A stretch of DNA of 5,505 nt, taken from the NCBI GenBank assembly GCA_947464585.1, contig CANHYS010000195.1, forward strand, positions 1 through 5,505. Direction: 5' to 3'. Position numbers and translations under genes: made by a program. Under the pieces are notes generated by a model. That model was given only the letters and a program-made list of their open reading frames with translations. It was not told the DNA's origin and made no database searches. Below are positions 1-5,471 of the stretch, one piece after another; position 1 is the first letter of the stretch, and the number at the start of each line of letters is the position of its first letter. The DNA is from Planctomycetaceae bacterium. Lineage in GTDB: Bacteria > Planctomycetota > Planctomycetia > Pirellulales > UBA1268.

Positions 1-1240
1 AGAAAATGCGATGTCCCCGATTGTCGTTGTCGTAGCTGCCCTTCTCCCTGAGAACAAAGAGCTGCGATCCCTCGGTCTCGACCGGGATCTCGAGGATCTG
101 CGGCTCCTTCATCGAGCCCGTGACCTCGCAGCAGTCGGCAGGCTCATCCTCCGAACCCGCGCGGCCACAGACGATGAACCGTCGCTCGGGGAGAGACTCC
201 TTGGTCGCCGCGACGCGGAGCCTGAGCATGTATGAGCCAGGGGACCAGTCGCCGGGTACACGAAACTGCAAATGGATGTTCACATAGGGGTCGTTCACGC
301 CGAGGAACGCCCCTGTTTCAACGGCCGGATGCGACGCATAGGCCGTATGGTAGGGCACCCGCAGATTCCAGTCGCGGCTGCCCATCTCGACTGCGTGCAC
401 GGAGTCATTGAACTGGAACTCGGTCGGTGACGGGGCCCCCTGCAACTTCTGCCAGCCGTGCAGCAGTGGCTCGGGCTGTTGTGGATTGGCCTTGCGAATG
501 TCGGCGGCGGCTGTCTGATTTTCAGGCCTGCGGGAGGCGGCCTCCACGGCATTTTTCCAAAGGACAAACCGGCGGCGTTCGTCCAGTCGCGTGGCCAGCC
601 TGCTCCGCACTCCCGGCGTGCTTGTCTCGGCTTCCAGCCGGTGGGTGCGGGACGGATGCACCGCGCCATACCGACGCCACGACTCCTGGATCGTGGCCAC
701 GGCGATCTCGTGGTATTGCTCAATCTGATCCGCCGATATGAAGAGTCTCTCGCCCGCGGTGTCGAACGTGCCCGAGCCGCCATCGGCGGGCAGCCCATCG
801 GGGCGCGGCTGCACACCGAGCAGTTCGTGGAGCGTGTTGGCATACTCGCGACGGTTCAGCCGTCGCATCGTGGTGCGGCCGCCGGTGTCGGCCAGCGCCT
901 TGCCGGCCACGACGATCGCCTTGGAAAGATCCTCAAGCAGGTCGGCCTTCGCGGCGGCCGTGAGCTGCTCGGCGTCTTTCGGCGGCATCTCACCTGCATT
1001 CAAGACGTTGAGCACCTTCCGCCAGCGGTCGGCCGTGTCGGCTGAGTCGATCTCCGCGGAAAGCGTGTCGATTCGAAATCCGCCACCTGCGTCATTGGGG
1101 CCATGGCAGTCCGCACAATGGGCGGCCAGCAGCGGCGGGGTGGAGGCCTTGACCCTGGCCACAACCGAAGGCTCGGCGGCCCCGGCGGCGGCGGCCACAA
1201 GGGTCGCGAGGAGCAGACTGACGGCCTGGAGCTTGACCAT
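1..1240 (-). CDS. Planctomycete cytochrome c (PSCyt1) / DUF1587 / DUF1592-type exported protein, N-terminal part
   Basis: The frame stays open for 413 codons from the ATG at 1240 to the left edge, so the C-terminus is missing. Residues 1-22 form a signal peptide: a Lys, a Leu/Ala-rich hydrophobic core, and a likely cut after AGAA. Residues 42-46 are CADCH, a single c-type heme site. M85 in GEMPPKD is the probable distal heme ligand. MRRLNRREYANTLHELLGV at 125-143 is the hallmark of DUF1587 (PSD3). Residues from about 300 onward look like the beta-rich segment usual before the DUF1595/DUF1592/DUF1588/DUF1585 domains, which would lie outside the window; full family members are commonly 750 residues or more. 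The family is large in planctomycetes and biochemically poorly defined; an exported redox protein is inferred. The frame is also open upstream to an ATG at 1291 (17 extra codons), but 1240 gives the better signal peptide. No good Shine-Dalgarno sequence precedes either start. Confidence 0.9.
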   Translation of the reverse strand, partial: MVKLQAVSLLLATLVAAAAGAAEPSVVARVKASTPPLLAAHCADCHGPNDAGGGFRIDTLSAEIDSADTADRWRKVLNVLNAGEMPPKDAEQLTAAAKADLLEDLSKAIVVAGKALADTGGRTTMRRLNRREYANTLHELLGVQPRPDGLPADGGSGTFDTAGERLFISADQIEQYHEIAVATIQESWRRYGAVHPSRTHRLEAETSTPGVRSRLATRLDERRRFVLWKNAVEAASRRPENQTAAADIRKANPQQPEPLLHGWQKLQGAPSPTEFQFNDSVHAVEMGSRDWNLRVPYHTAYASHPAVETGAFLGVNDPYVNIHLQFRVPGDWSPGSYMLRLRVAATKESLPERRFIVCGRAGSEDEPADCCEVTGSMKEPQILEIPVETEGSQLFVLREKGSYDNDNRGHRIF

Positions 1241-1270
1241 GTTCGCGAACCATTTCGACGCAAGAATACT

Positions 1271-1288
1271 TGTCAACACGAAATGACA
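1271..1288. promoter_or_regulatory. Operator-like dyad for a LacI/GalR-family regulator
   Basis: TGTCA (1271-1275) and TGACA (1284-1288) are perfect inverted arms around a centre that falls exactly between C1279 and G1280. LacI/GalR operators are typically even-length dyads that begin TG, end CA and have a central CG, and this site fits that pattern. Half-sites match at 6 of 9 positions; the three inner positions break symmetry. It lies 79-96 bp upstream of the regulator's ATG and covers a TTGACA on the opposite strand, so autoregulation or control of the divergent gene is possible. Binding is inferred. Confidence 0.33.
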
Positions 1289-1355
1289 CATGTACCATAG
1301 TTGATCGCGGGCGGACAACCAAACAGATATTCATGCTGTGCATAGGTACTGTGCT

Positions 1356-1359
1356 GAGG
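1356..1359 (+). promoter_or_regulatory. Shine-Dalgarno site deciding the regulator start
   Basis: GAGG lies 7 nt before the ATG at 1367 but only 4 nt before an in-frame GTG at 1364. The spacing favours the ATG as the true start. Confidence 0.5.
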
Positions 1360-1366
1360 CCACGTG

Positions 1367-2416
1367 ATGCCGGTGTTGAAACGTACAATCGCTCGCAAAG
1401 CCAACATCCGGCAGGTTGCTGCGGCGGCTGGAGTGTCATTGATCACCGCGTCGCGGGCAATCAGTGGCCGGGGGATCGTCGCCGAGGCAACTCGCAAGCG
1501 TGTCCTCGCGGTCGCTCAGCGGCTCAAGTACCGGCCCAACCGGCTCGTGCCGGCGATCATGGGCGGCCGAACCCGAACCGTCGGCGTCATGGTGCCGATC
1601 GGGTCGTGGTTTCAGGCACAGGTCATCCGCGGCATCCACGACACGCTCTCCGAGCGTGGTCACTTGCCGATCGTTCATTTCCATGGCGACGGACCGGGGG
1701 CTCTGCGGGATTGCGCAGAACTCGAATTTCTACAGCGTCTCCTCGAACATCGGGTCGATGGCATCATCTTCTCGCCATCAGACGAATCGGTGCCGCAGAA
1801 CTACCTCAAGGAAGTCTGGGAACGGGGGTTGCCGCTCGTCGCCGTCGATCGCCGGCTCGCCCGGACGAATGCCGACTTCAGCGGCACCGACGACGTTGCG
1901 GGCGGTCGCACGGTGGCGGAATATCTGATTTCGCTTGGCCATCGACGCATCACGCACATCACCGGAGAATCCTGGGTCTCGACCTACGTAGACCGCAGGC
2001 GCGGCTTCGAGGCAGTCATCCACGATCGCACCGATGTGACCTATCGATGCGTGGAATGCGAGAAGAGCGACTGCGAAGCCATCGCGAAAGATATTCTCCT
2101 GGCCCCAAACCGGCCGACCGCGATCTTTGCTGCATCGGACAAGATGGCAACTCAGATCTACGCGGCCGCCGAGGTGGCTGGGCTGCGGATCGGCAGCGAT
2201 CTGTCGGTCATCGGATTTGCCGACCTCATCGAAGCCCACGGACTGCGGCCGCGGCTGACAACGGTCAGGCAGGACGCGACCGCGATCGGTGCCAACGCGG
2301 CGAGACTGCTCCTCGACAGGCTCGAGGCCCGCGTCTCATCCAACGAGCCGCGAGCGATTCGTCTGACGCCTGAATTCGTGATTCGTGATTCGTGTGCGAC
2401 AGTATCATTGACCTGA
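1367..2416 (+). CDS. LacI/GalR-family transcriptional regulator
   Basis: The 349-residue product has the full LacI architecture and usual length. Residues 13-58 are the winged-less helix-turn-helix headpiece (NIRQVAAAAGVSLITASRAISG), with L25 and I26 at the start of the recognition helix and ending in YRPN. Residues 59-68 are the hinge. From about 70 to 345 is a periplasmic-binding-protein-like effector domain, shown by VGVMVP, LVAVDRR, GTDDVAGGRTVAEYLISLGHRRITHITG-type segments, PTAIFAASD (250-258), VIGFADL (281-287) and LTTVRQD. Such proteins bind DNA as dimers and respond to a small ligand, often a sugar; the ligand cannot be read here. Oddities are a proline and an Ile in the hinge helix where the family has R/Q and Leu, a Cys cluster C228/C231/C236, and GFAD instead of GFDD. 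The downstream DUF1559 and lipoprotein genes lie on the same strand and are possible targets. Confidence 0.95.
   Translation: MPVLKRTIARKANIRQVAAAAGVSLITASRAISGRGIVAEATRKRVLAVAQRLKYRPNRLVPAIMGGRTRTVGVMVPIGSWFQAQVIRGIHDTLSERGHLPIVHFHGDGPGALRDCAELEFLQRLLEHRVDGIIFSPSDESVPQNYLKEVWERGLPLVAVDRRLARTNADFSGTDDVAGGRTVAEYLISLGHRRITHITGESWVSTYVDRRRGFEAVIHDRTDVTYRCVECEKSDCEAIAKDILLAPNRPTAIFAASDKMATQIYAAAEVAGLRIGSDLSVIGFADLIEAHGLRPRLTTVRQDATAIGANAARLLLDRLEARVSSNEPRAIRLTPEFVIRDSCATVSLT
2374..2394 (+). repeat. Perfect tandem repeat, 3 x 7 bp (attcgtg), in the regulator's C-terminal codons
   Basis: Three contiguous identical copies of attcgtg occupy 2374-2394; a partial copy (attcgt) lies at 2357-2362. The array is 21 bp, so three copies keep the frame, while a gain or loss of one unit would shift it. 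It encodes FVIRDS, which matches the conserved end of LacI-type proteins (V-x-R-[ED]-S), so the protein constraint may partly explain it. Confidence 0.85.
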
Positions 2417-2434
2417 CCGATTTTTAGTTCTTAC

Positions 2435-2450
2435 TTTTTTTTGGGGGGGG
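2435..2450 (+). promoter_or_regulatory. T8G8 homopolymer block in the ribosome-binding region of the DUF1559 gene
   Basis: Eight T (2435-2442) are followed directly by eight G (2443-2450), two bases before the ATG at 2453. No AGGAGG-like site is present, so the G run is the only candidate for pairing with 16S rRNA, through G-C and G-U pairs. The length of the G run sets the distance between that site and the start codon. Confidence 0.6.
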
Positions 2451-2452
2451 TT

Positions 2453-3448
2453 ATGGCTCGATCAATCGTGCGCGACGGAGAACGCCGGCAAGTTCGTCTG
2501 CCCGGGGGCGGCGGATTCACGCTCGTAGAACTCTTGGTGGTGATTGCCATCATCGGCACCTTGGTGGGGCTCTTGCTTCCTGCGGTGCAGGCGGCCCGTG
2601 AAAGTGCTCGACGGTCGAGCTGCAGCAACAACATGAAGCAAATCGCGCTGGCACTTCAGAACCATCACGACGCCAAAGGGTGCCTGCCGTCGGGGCAAAC
2701 GACGTCGGGGCCCACGGGCGGCCTGCGGGCCGGATGGTTCGTCTACCTGCTGCCGTTCGTCGAGTACGCCGATGTCTACGCGAAAATCAACTGGTCGACG
2801 ATCGCGTTTTTCAGCAGCTGTTCATCGTCGCCGGTCCCGGTCGTGTGGTGTCCGTCCGATCCGAACTCTCGGAATGTGAAACCTCGCGGGATTTTCGGGA
2901 ACTACAGCGGGAACGTCGGCGCCATGGCGATCGACTATGCCTGGCAGAGCGGGACCGATGGAATTTTCTACAAAGAATCGCAGATGCGGATGAAAAAGGT
3001 CACCGATGGACTGTCGAAGACGATGGTGATCGCAGAGACTCTGGTGAGCAATCAATTGGGAAGCAACTACGAGCCCCGCGGCTGCATCTGGGATGCCGAA
3101 CTCATCGGGTATGGTTTCAACGCACGGAACGAGCCCAATTCCGGCACGATCGACAGCATTCAGTATTGCCAGACCAGCTCCGACGCTGAATGGCAGCAAT
3201 GGACGCCCTGCACTGCGGTGAACTCGACTGGGAGGTCGACAGCCGCCCGGAGCCGCCATCTGGGGGGCGTCCAGGTAGCCATGATGGACGGCTCGGTGGG
3301 ATTTGTCACCGATTCGGTCGAGAGCTGGGCTGCGGGAGGCGTGCCGACCGCGTGGAACACCGCACTCGACCCGACGAAAATGGGGGTCTGGCAGAAACTG
3401 GCGTGCAGGTACGACGGCCAGGCAGTTTCACCACCCTTTGGCAATTGA
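2453..3448 (+). CDS. DUF1559 protein with prepilin-type N-terminal methylation signal
   Basis: The 331-residue product begins with a short basic leader ending in a glycine run, then FTLVELLVVIAIIGTLVGLL. This is a type IV prepilin-like signal with expected cleavage between G21 and F22 and Glu at mature position 5 (E26). PAVQAARESARRSSCSNNMKQ (about 43-63) and the following ALQNHH motif are characteristic of DUF1559. Near the C-terminus, SRHLGG (267-272) leads to DGSVGFV (279-285), the family's H-x9-DG box. Members are very abundant in planctomycetes, are probably anchored in the envelope by the N-terminal helix, and have no settled function. I chose the ATG at 2453 over an in-frame TTG at 2441 because the TTG lies inside the T8G8 run. 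The gene follows the regulator by 36 nt and precedes the lipoprotein by 10 nt, suggesting co-transcription. Confidence 0.95.
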   Translation: MARSIVRDGERRQVRLPGGGGFTLVELLVVIAIIGTLVGLLLPAVQAARESARRSSCSNNMKQIALALQNHHDAKGCLPSGQTTSGPTGGLRAGWFVYLLPFVEYADVYAKINWSTIAFFSSCSSSPVPVVWCPSDPNSRNVKPRGIFGNYSGNVGAMAIDYAWQSGTDGIFYKESQMRMKKVTDGLSKTMVIAETLVSNQLGSNYEPRGCIWDAELIGYGFNARNEPNSGTIDSIQYCQTSSDAEWQQWTPCTAVNSTGRSTAARSRHLGGVQVAMMDGSVGFVTDSVESWAAGGVPTAWNTALDPTKMGVWQKLACRYDGQAVSPPFGN

Positions 3449-3452
3449 GGAG
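3447..3452 (+). promoter_or_regulatory. Shine-Dalgarno site for the lipoprotein, overlapping the upstream stop codon
   Basis: GAGGAG begins inside the TGA stop (3446-3448) of the DUF1559 gene and ends 6 nt before the ATG at 3459. It supports that ATG, rather than starts inside the DUF1559 frame, and suggests translational coupling. Confidence 0.7.
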
Positions 3453-3456
3453 ATCG

Positions 3457-3483
3457 TGATGAAAGCTCATCATCAGGATGATG
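3457..3483 (+). repeat. Overlapping inverted repeats spanning the lipoprotein start codon
   Basis: TGATGA (3457-3462) pairs perfectly with TCATCA (3467-3472) across an AAGC loop and encloses the ATG. CATCATC (3468-3474) is also a perfect complement of GATGATG (3477-3483), with only two bases between. The two pairings share bases and exclude each other. The second one needs about two inner pairs opened to form a loop. Confidence 0.6.
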
Positions 3484-3875
3484 CTGCGGAACGATTTGCT
3501 CGGCATATGGCCGTGGCTCTTGCTGTGTTGCTGGCCTCTGCCGTCTGCACCGGCTGTGGAAAATCAGGGCCGCGCAACTGCAAGATTTCGGGAGCGGTCA
3601 CTCTCGACGGAGTGCCGGTTCAAGAGGGTGGGATCCAGTTCGACATCGTGAAGACAGGTGACGTTCCGGGCGGTGCCGTGATCATCGGGGGTCGATACAC
3701 AACATGGGTTTCGCCAGGGGCCAAGACTGTCAGGTTCGCCATCGCGGGCAGCCGGGAAGGGCTTGCCCCAGAGGCCGAGACGCCAAACATCACCCCGCCA
3801 AAGTATGCCAAGGAGCCGCTGCAGATCGACGTCCGCAAAAACGGCGTCTTCGACTTTCCGCTCACCTCGAAATGA
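3459..3875 (+). CDS. Small planctomycete lipoprotein with transthyretin-like (carboxypeptidase regulatory-like) domain
   Basis: The 138-residue product has an N-terminal charged segment, a hydrophobic stretch (about 17-29) and a lipobox-like VCTGC ending at C33, the likely lipidated residue; Cys rather than Leu at -3 makes the box imperfect, and C30 (SAVC) is a weaker alternative. The mature part begins GKSG, then KISGAVTLDGVPVQEGGIQF (42-61), which resembles the first strands of the carboxypeptidase-regulatory/transthyretin fold. The PPKY motif and a closing FDFPL strand match small planctomycete lipoproteins that often sit directly after DUF1559 genes. It probably acts on the periplasmic face of a membrane; its partner and role are unknown. 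An in-frame GTG directly precedes the ATG and would add one residue. The start codon lies in a potential hairpin (3457-3472). Confidence 0.88.
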   Translation: MKAHHQDDAAERFARHMAVALAVLLASAVCTGCGKSGPRNCKISGAVTLDGVPVQEGGIQFDIVKTGDVPGGAVIIGGRYTTWVSPGAKTVRFAIAGSREGLAPEAETPNITPPKYAKEPLQIDVRKNGVFDFPLTSK

Positions 3876-3876
3876 G

Positions 3877-3895
3877 GGCGCGCGATAAGCGCGCC
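3877..3895 (+). terminator. GC-rich hairpin just after the lipoprotein stop, possible terminator
   Basis: GGCGCGC (3877-3883) and GCGCGCC (3889-3895) form a perfect 7-bp stem with a GATAA loop, starting two bases after the TGA. No T run follows on the plus strand, so intrinsic termination is doubtful. It could protect the mRNA 3' end or be part of an intergenic palindromic repeat. Confidence 0.4.
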
Positions 3896-3948
3896 GTGAT
3901 CCCGTCGCTGACGCTCAGGGCTTGTATGGTGGCAACGTCCGTTCGCAT

Positions 3949-3973
3949 AAAAGCCCCCGGCGTAAGCCGGGGG
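3949..3973 (-). terminator. Intrinsic terminator of gltD
   Basis: CCCCCGGC (3954-3961) and GCCGGGGG (3966-3973) form a perfect 8-bp stem with a 4-base loop. Read on the minus strand, the stem begins 4 nt after the gltD stop codon and is followed by CTTTTATG, giving a short U run. The orientation and spacing fit a rho-independent terminator for gltD. The U run is short, so partial termination is possible. On the plus strand no T run follows. Confidence 0.7.
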
Positions 3974-3977
3974 ATGC

Positions 3978-5471
3978 TCACGCGTGCACGGCGAACTCGC
4001 CCGCTGACAGGCTCGGCAGGTTCGTCTGGCCCATCAGCCAGAGGTCGACCGACCGGGCTGCCTCGCGGCCCTCGTGAATCGCCCACACGACAAGCGACTG
4101 CCCACGACGCAAGTCGCCCGCGGCAAACACGCCGTCCCGGCTGGTCTTGTAGTCGCTGCCGGTCTTCACGTTGCCACGTGGATCGAGTTCGAGCCCAAGA
4201 TCCGCGATCGGTCCCTGCTTCTCAGGCCCCATGAAGCCCATGGCGAGGAGCGCCAACTGGCAGGGCCATTCCTGCTCGCTGCCCGGCACCTCGCGAAACT
4301 TCTGCTGGCCCGAGGCCTCGTCGGTATACCATTCGATCCGCACGGTCTTCACCGCCCGCACGTGCCCCTTGTCGTCGCCGAGGAACTCCTTCGACAGGAT
4401 GCCCCACTCGCGACGGCAGCCCTCTTCGTGCGAGGAACTCGTCCGCAGAATCACCGGCCAGTTCGGCCACGGCGTGTTCGCCGGCCGCTGGCTGCGTCGC
4501 GGATATTTCCCAAGGTCCGGCGGTTGCGGGAGCAGTTCGAACTGCGTCAGGCTCTTCGCGCCCTGCCGGTTGCTCGTGCCGTCGCAGTCGGAGCCGGTGT
4601 CGCCACCGCCGATCACGACCACGTCCTTGCCCTCGGCCAGGATCTGCCCCTGCACCTCGTCGCCGGCGTTTCGCTTGTTCTGCTGGGGCAGGAACTCCAT
4701 CGCGTAGTGCACACCCTTGAGCTCACGGCCCGGGATCGGCAGATCGCGGCCGAGCGTCGCCCCGCCGGTGAGCAGGATGGCGTCATATTCATCAGCCAGC
4801 GATTGCGTGCTCACGTCCACGCCGACGTTCACGCCGCAGCGGAACTCGACCCCTTCCTCACGCATCTGCTCGACCCGCCGCCAGACCCGCCACTTCTCGA
4901 GCTTGAAATCGGGAATGCCATACATCAGCAGGCCGCCCGGCCGATCGGCCCGCTCGAAGAGCGTGACAAGATGTCCGGCGCGGTTGAGCTGCTGCGCCGC
5001 GGCCAGCCCCGCCGGTCCGCTGCCCACCACCGCCACCCGCTTGCCGGTCCGCACGGCCGGCGGCTCGGGCACGACCCAGCCCTCGTCGAAGGCGCGGTCG
5101 GCGATCGTCATCTCGATCTGTTTGATCGCGACCGGATCTTCATTGATGCCGAGCACGCAGGCGGCCTCGCAGGGCGCGGGGCAGACGCGGCCGGTGAACT
5201 CGGGGAAGTTGTTGGTGGCATGGAGCCGCTGGCTGGCCTCGTGCCATTGCTGGCGATACACGAGGTCGTTGAAGTCGGGGATGATGTTCCCCAGCGGGCA
5301 GCCGGTATGGCAGAAGGGAACGCCACAGTCCATGCAGCGGGCGCCCTGCTTCGTGAGTTCCTCCTGCGGGAGGATCGTGAGGAACTCGTTGTAGTGCTTG
5401 AGCCTGTCGGTGACCGGCGCGTAGCCGCTCACCTTCCGCTCGTACTTCATGAATCCGCGTGGCTCACCCAT
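3978..5471 (-). CDS. gltD: Glutamate synthase [NADPH] small (beta) subunit
   Basis: The 497-residue product is a complete GltD. It passes electrons from NADPH through FAD and Fe-S centres to the GltB large subunit, which makes two glutamates from glutamine and 2-oxoglutarate in the cytoplasm. The start [12 protein letters not shown] is typical of the family. Cysteines C46, C49, C54, C58 ([14 protein letters not shown]) and C97, C101, C105 (CPAPCEAAC) form the N-terminal Fe-S region. GSGPAG (150-155) followed by E173 is the FAD-binding fold, GGGDTGSD (288-295) the NADPH-binding fold, and [19 protein letters not shown] near the C-terminus the second FAD motif. RTSSSHEEG is also conserved. D297 in SDCDGTSNR replaces the usual hydrophobic residue. 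Length is slightly above the 472 residues of the E. coli protein. A perfect AGGAGG precedes the ATG, and a hairpin terminator follows the stop, so this is probably the last gene of a gltBD operon. Confidence 0.97.
   Translation of the reverse strand: MGEPRGFMKYERKVSGYAPVTDRLKHYNEFLTILPQEELTKQGARCMDCGVPFCHTGCPLGNIIPDFNDLVYRQQWHEASQRLHATNNFPEFTGRVCPAPCEAACVLGINEDPVAIKQIEMTIADRAFDEGWVVPEPPAVRTGKRVAVVGSGPAGLAAAQQLNRAGHLVTLFERADRPGGLLMYGIPDFKLEKWRVWRRVEQMREEGVEFRCGVNVGVDVSTQSLADEYDAILLTGGATLGRDLPIPGRELKGVHYAMEFLPQQNKRNAGDEVQGQILAEGKDVVVIGGGDTGSDCDGTSNRQGAKSLTQFELLPQPPDLGKYPRRSQRPANTPWPNWPVILRTSSSHEEGCRREWGILSKEFLGDDKGHVRAVKTVRIEWYTDEASGQQKFREVPGSEQEWPCQLALLAMGFMGPEKQGPIADLGLELDPRGNVKTGSDYKTSRDGVFAAGDLRRGQSLVVWAIHEGREAARSVDLWLMGQTNLPSLSAGEFAVHA

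Larger units (their letters stand above)
1241..1366. promoter_or_regulatory. Divergent intergenic region between the cytochrome gene and the LacI-type regulator
   Basis: This 126-bp stretch separates two divergent genes, so promoters for both should lie here. It is less GC-rich than the flanking genes. It holds a dyad with central CG (1271-1288), a weaker CAAG/CTTG dyad at 1261-1272, and a GTACC/GGTAC pair at 1292-1296 and 1345-1349. A perfect TTGACA lies on the minus strand at 1276-1271, but no acceptable -10 box sits at the right distance. A weak plus-strand candidate is TTGATC at 1301-1306 with GATATT at 1326-1331, but the 19-nt spacing is poor. I cannot place a promoter firmly. Confidence 0.5.

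Noticed and set aside
295..843. 182-codon minus-strand frame inside the cytochrome gene
   Set aside because: The cytochrome frame is continuous from 1240 to the edge with recognisable motifs; this frame gives a low-complexity, Arg/Pro-rich product.
458..1045. 195-codon plus-strand frame opposite the cytochrome gene
   Set aside because: It has no recognisable domain and lies entirely antisense to a well-supported coding region.
1248..1276. Minus-strand promoter with TTGACA at 1276-1271 giving a leaderless cytochrome mRNA
   Set aside because: The -35 is perfect, but the hexamer 17 nt downstream (ATGGTT) does not resemble TATAAT.
1270..2373. 367-codon plus-strand frame overlapping the LacI-type gene
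   Set aside because: The product is Arg/Pro/Gly-rich without domains and lies out of frame across a complete, well-conserved regulator.
2408..2437. Internal promoter TTGACC-N18-TACTTT before the DUF1559 gene
   Set aside because: The -10 matches only 3 of 6 bases and transcription would start inside the G run, leaving a leader of under 10 nt. Too weak to list.
2421..2442. T-rich stretch after the regulator stop as an intrinsic terminator
   Set aside because: No GC-rich inverted repeat precedes the T runs, so the stem needed for intrinsic termination is absent.
3303..3458. Longer version of the lipoprotein starting inside the DUF1559 gene
   Set aside because: It would place some 50 unrelated residues before the signal peptide. 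The GAGGAG site 6 nt before the ATG at 3459 and the lipobox near the N-terminus support the short form.
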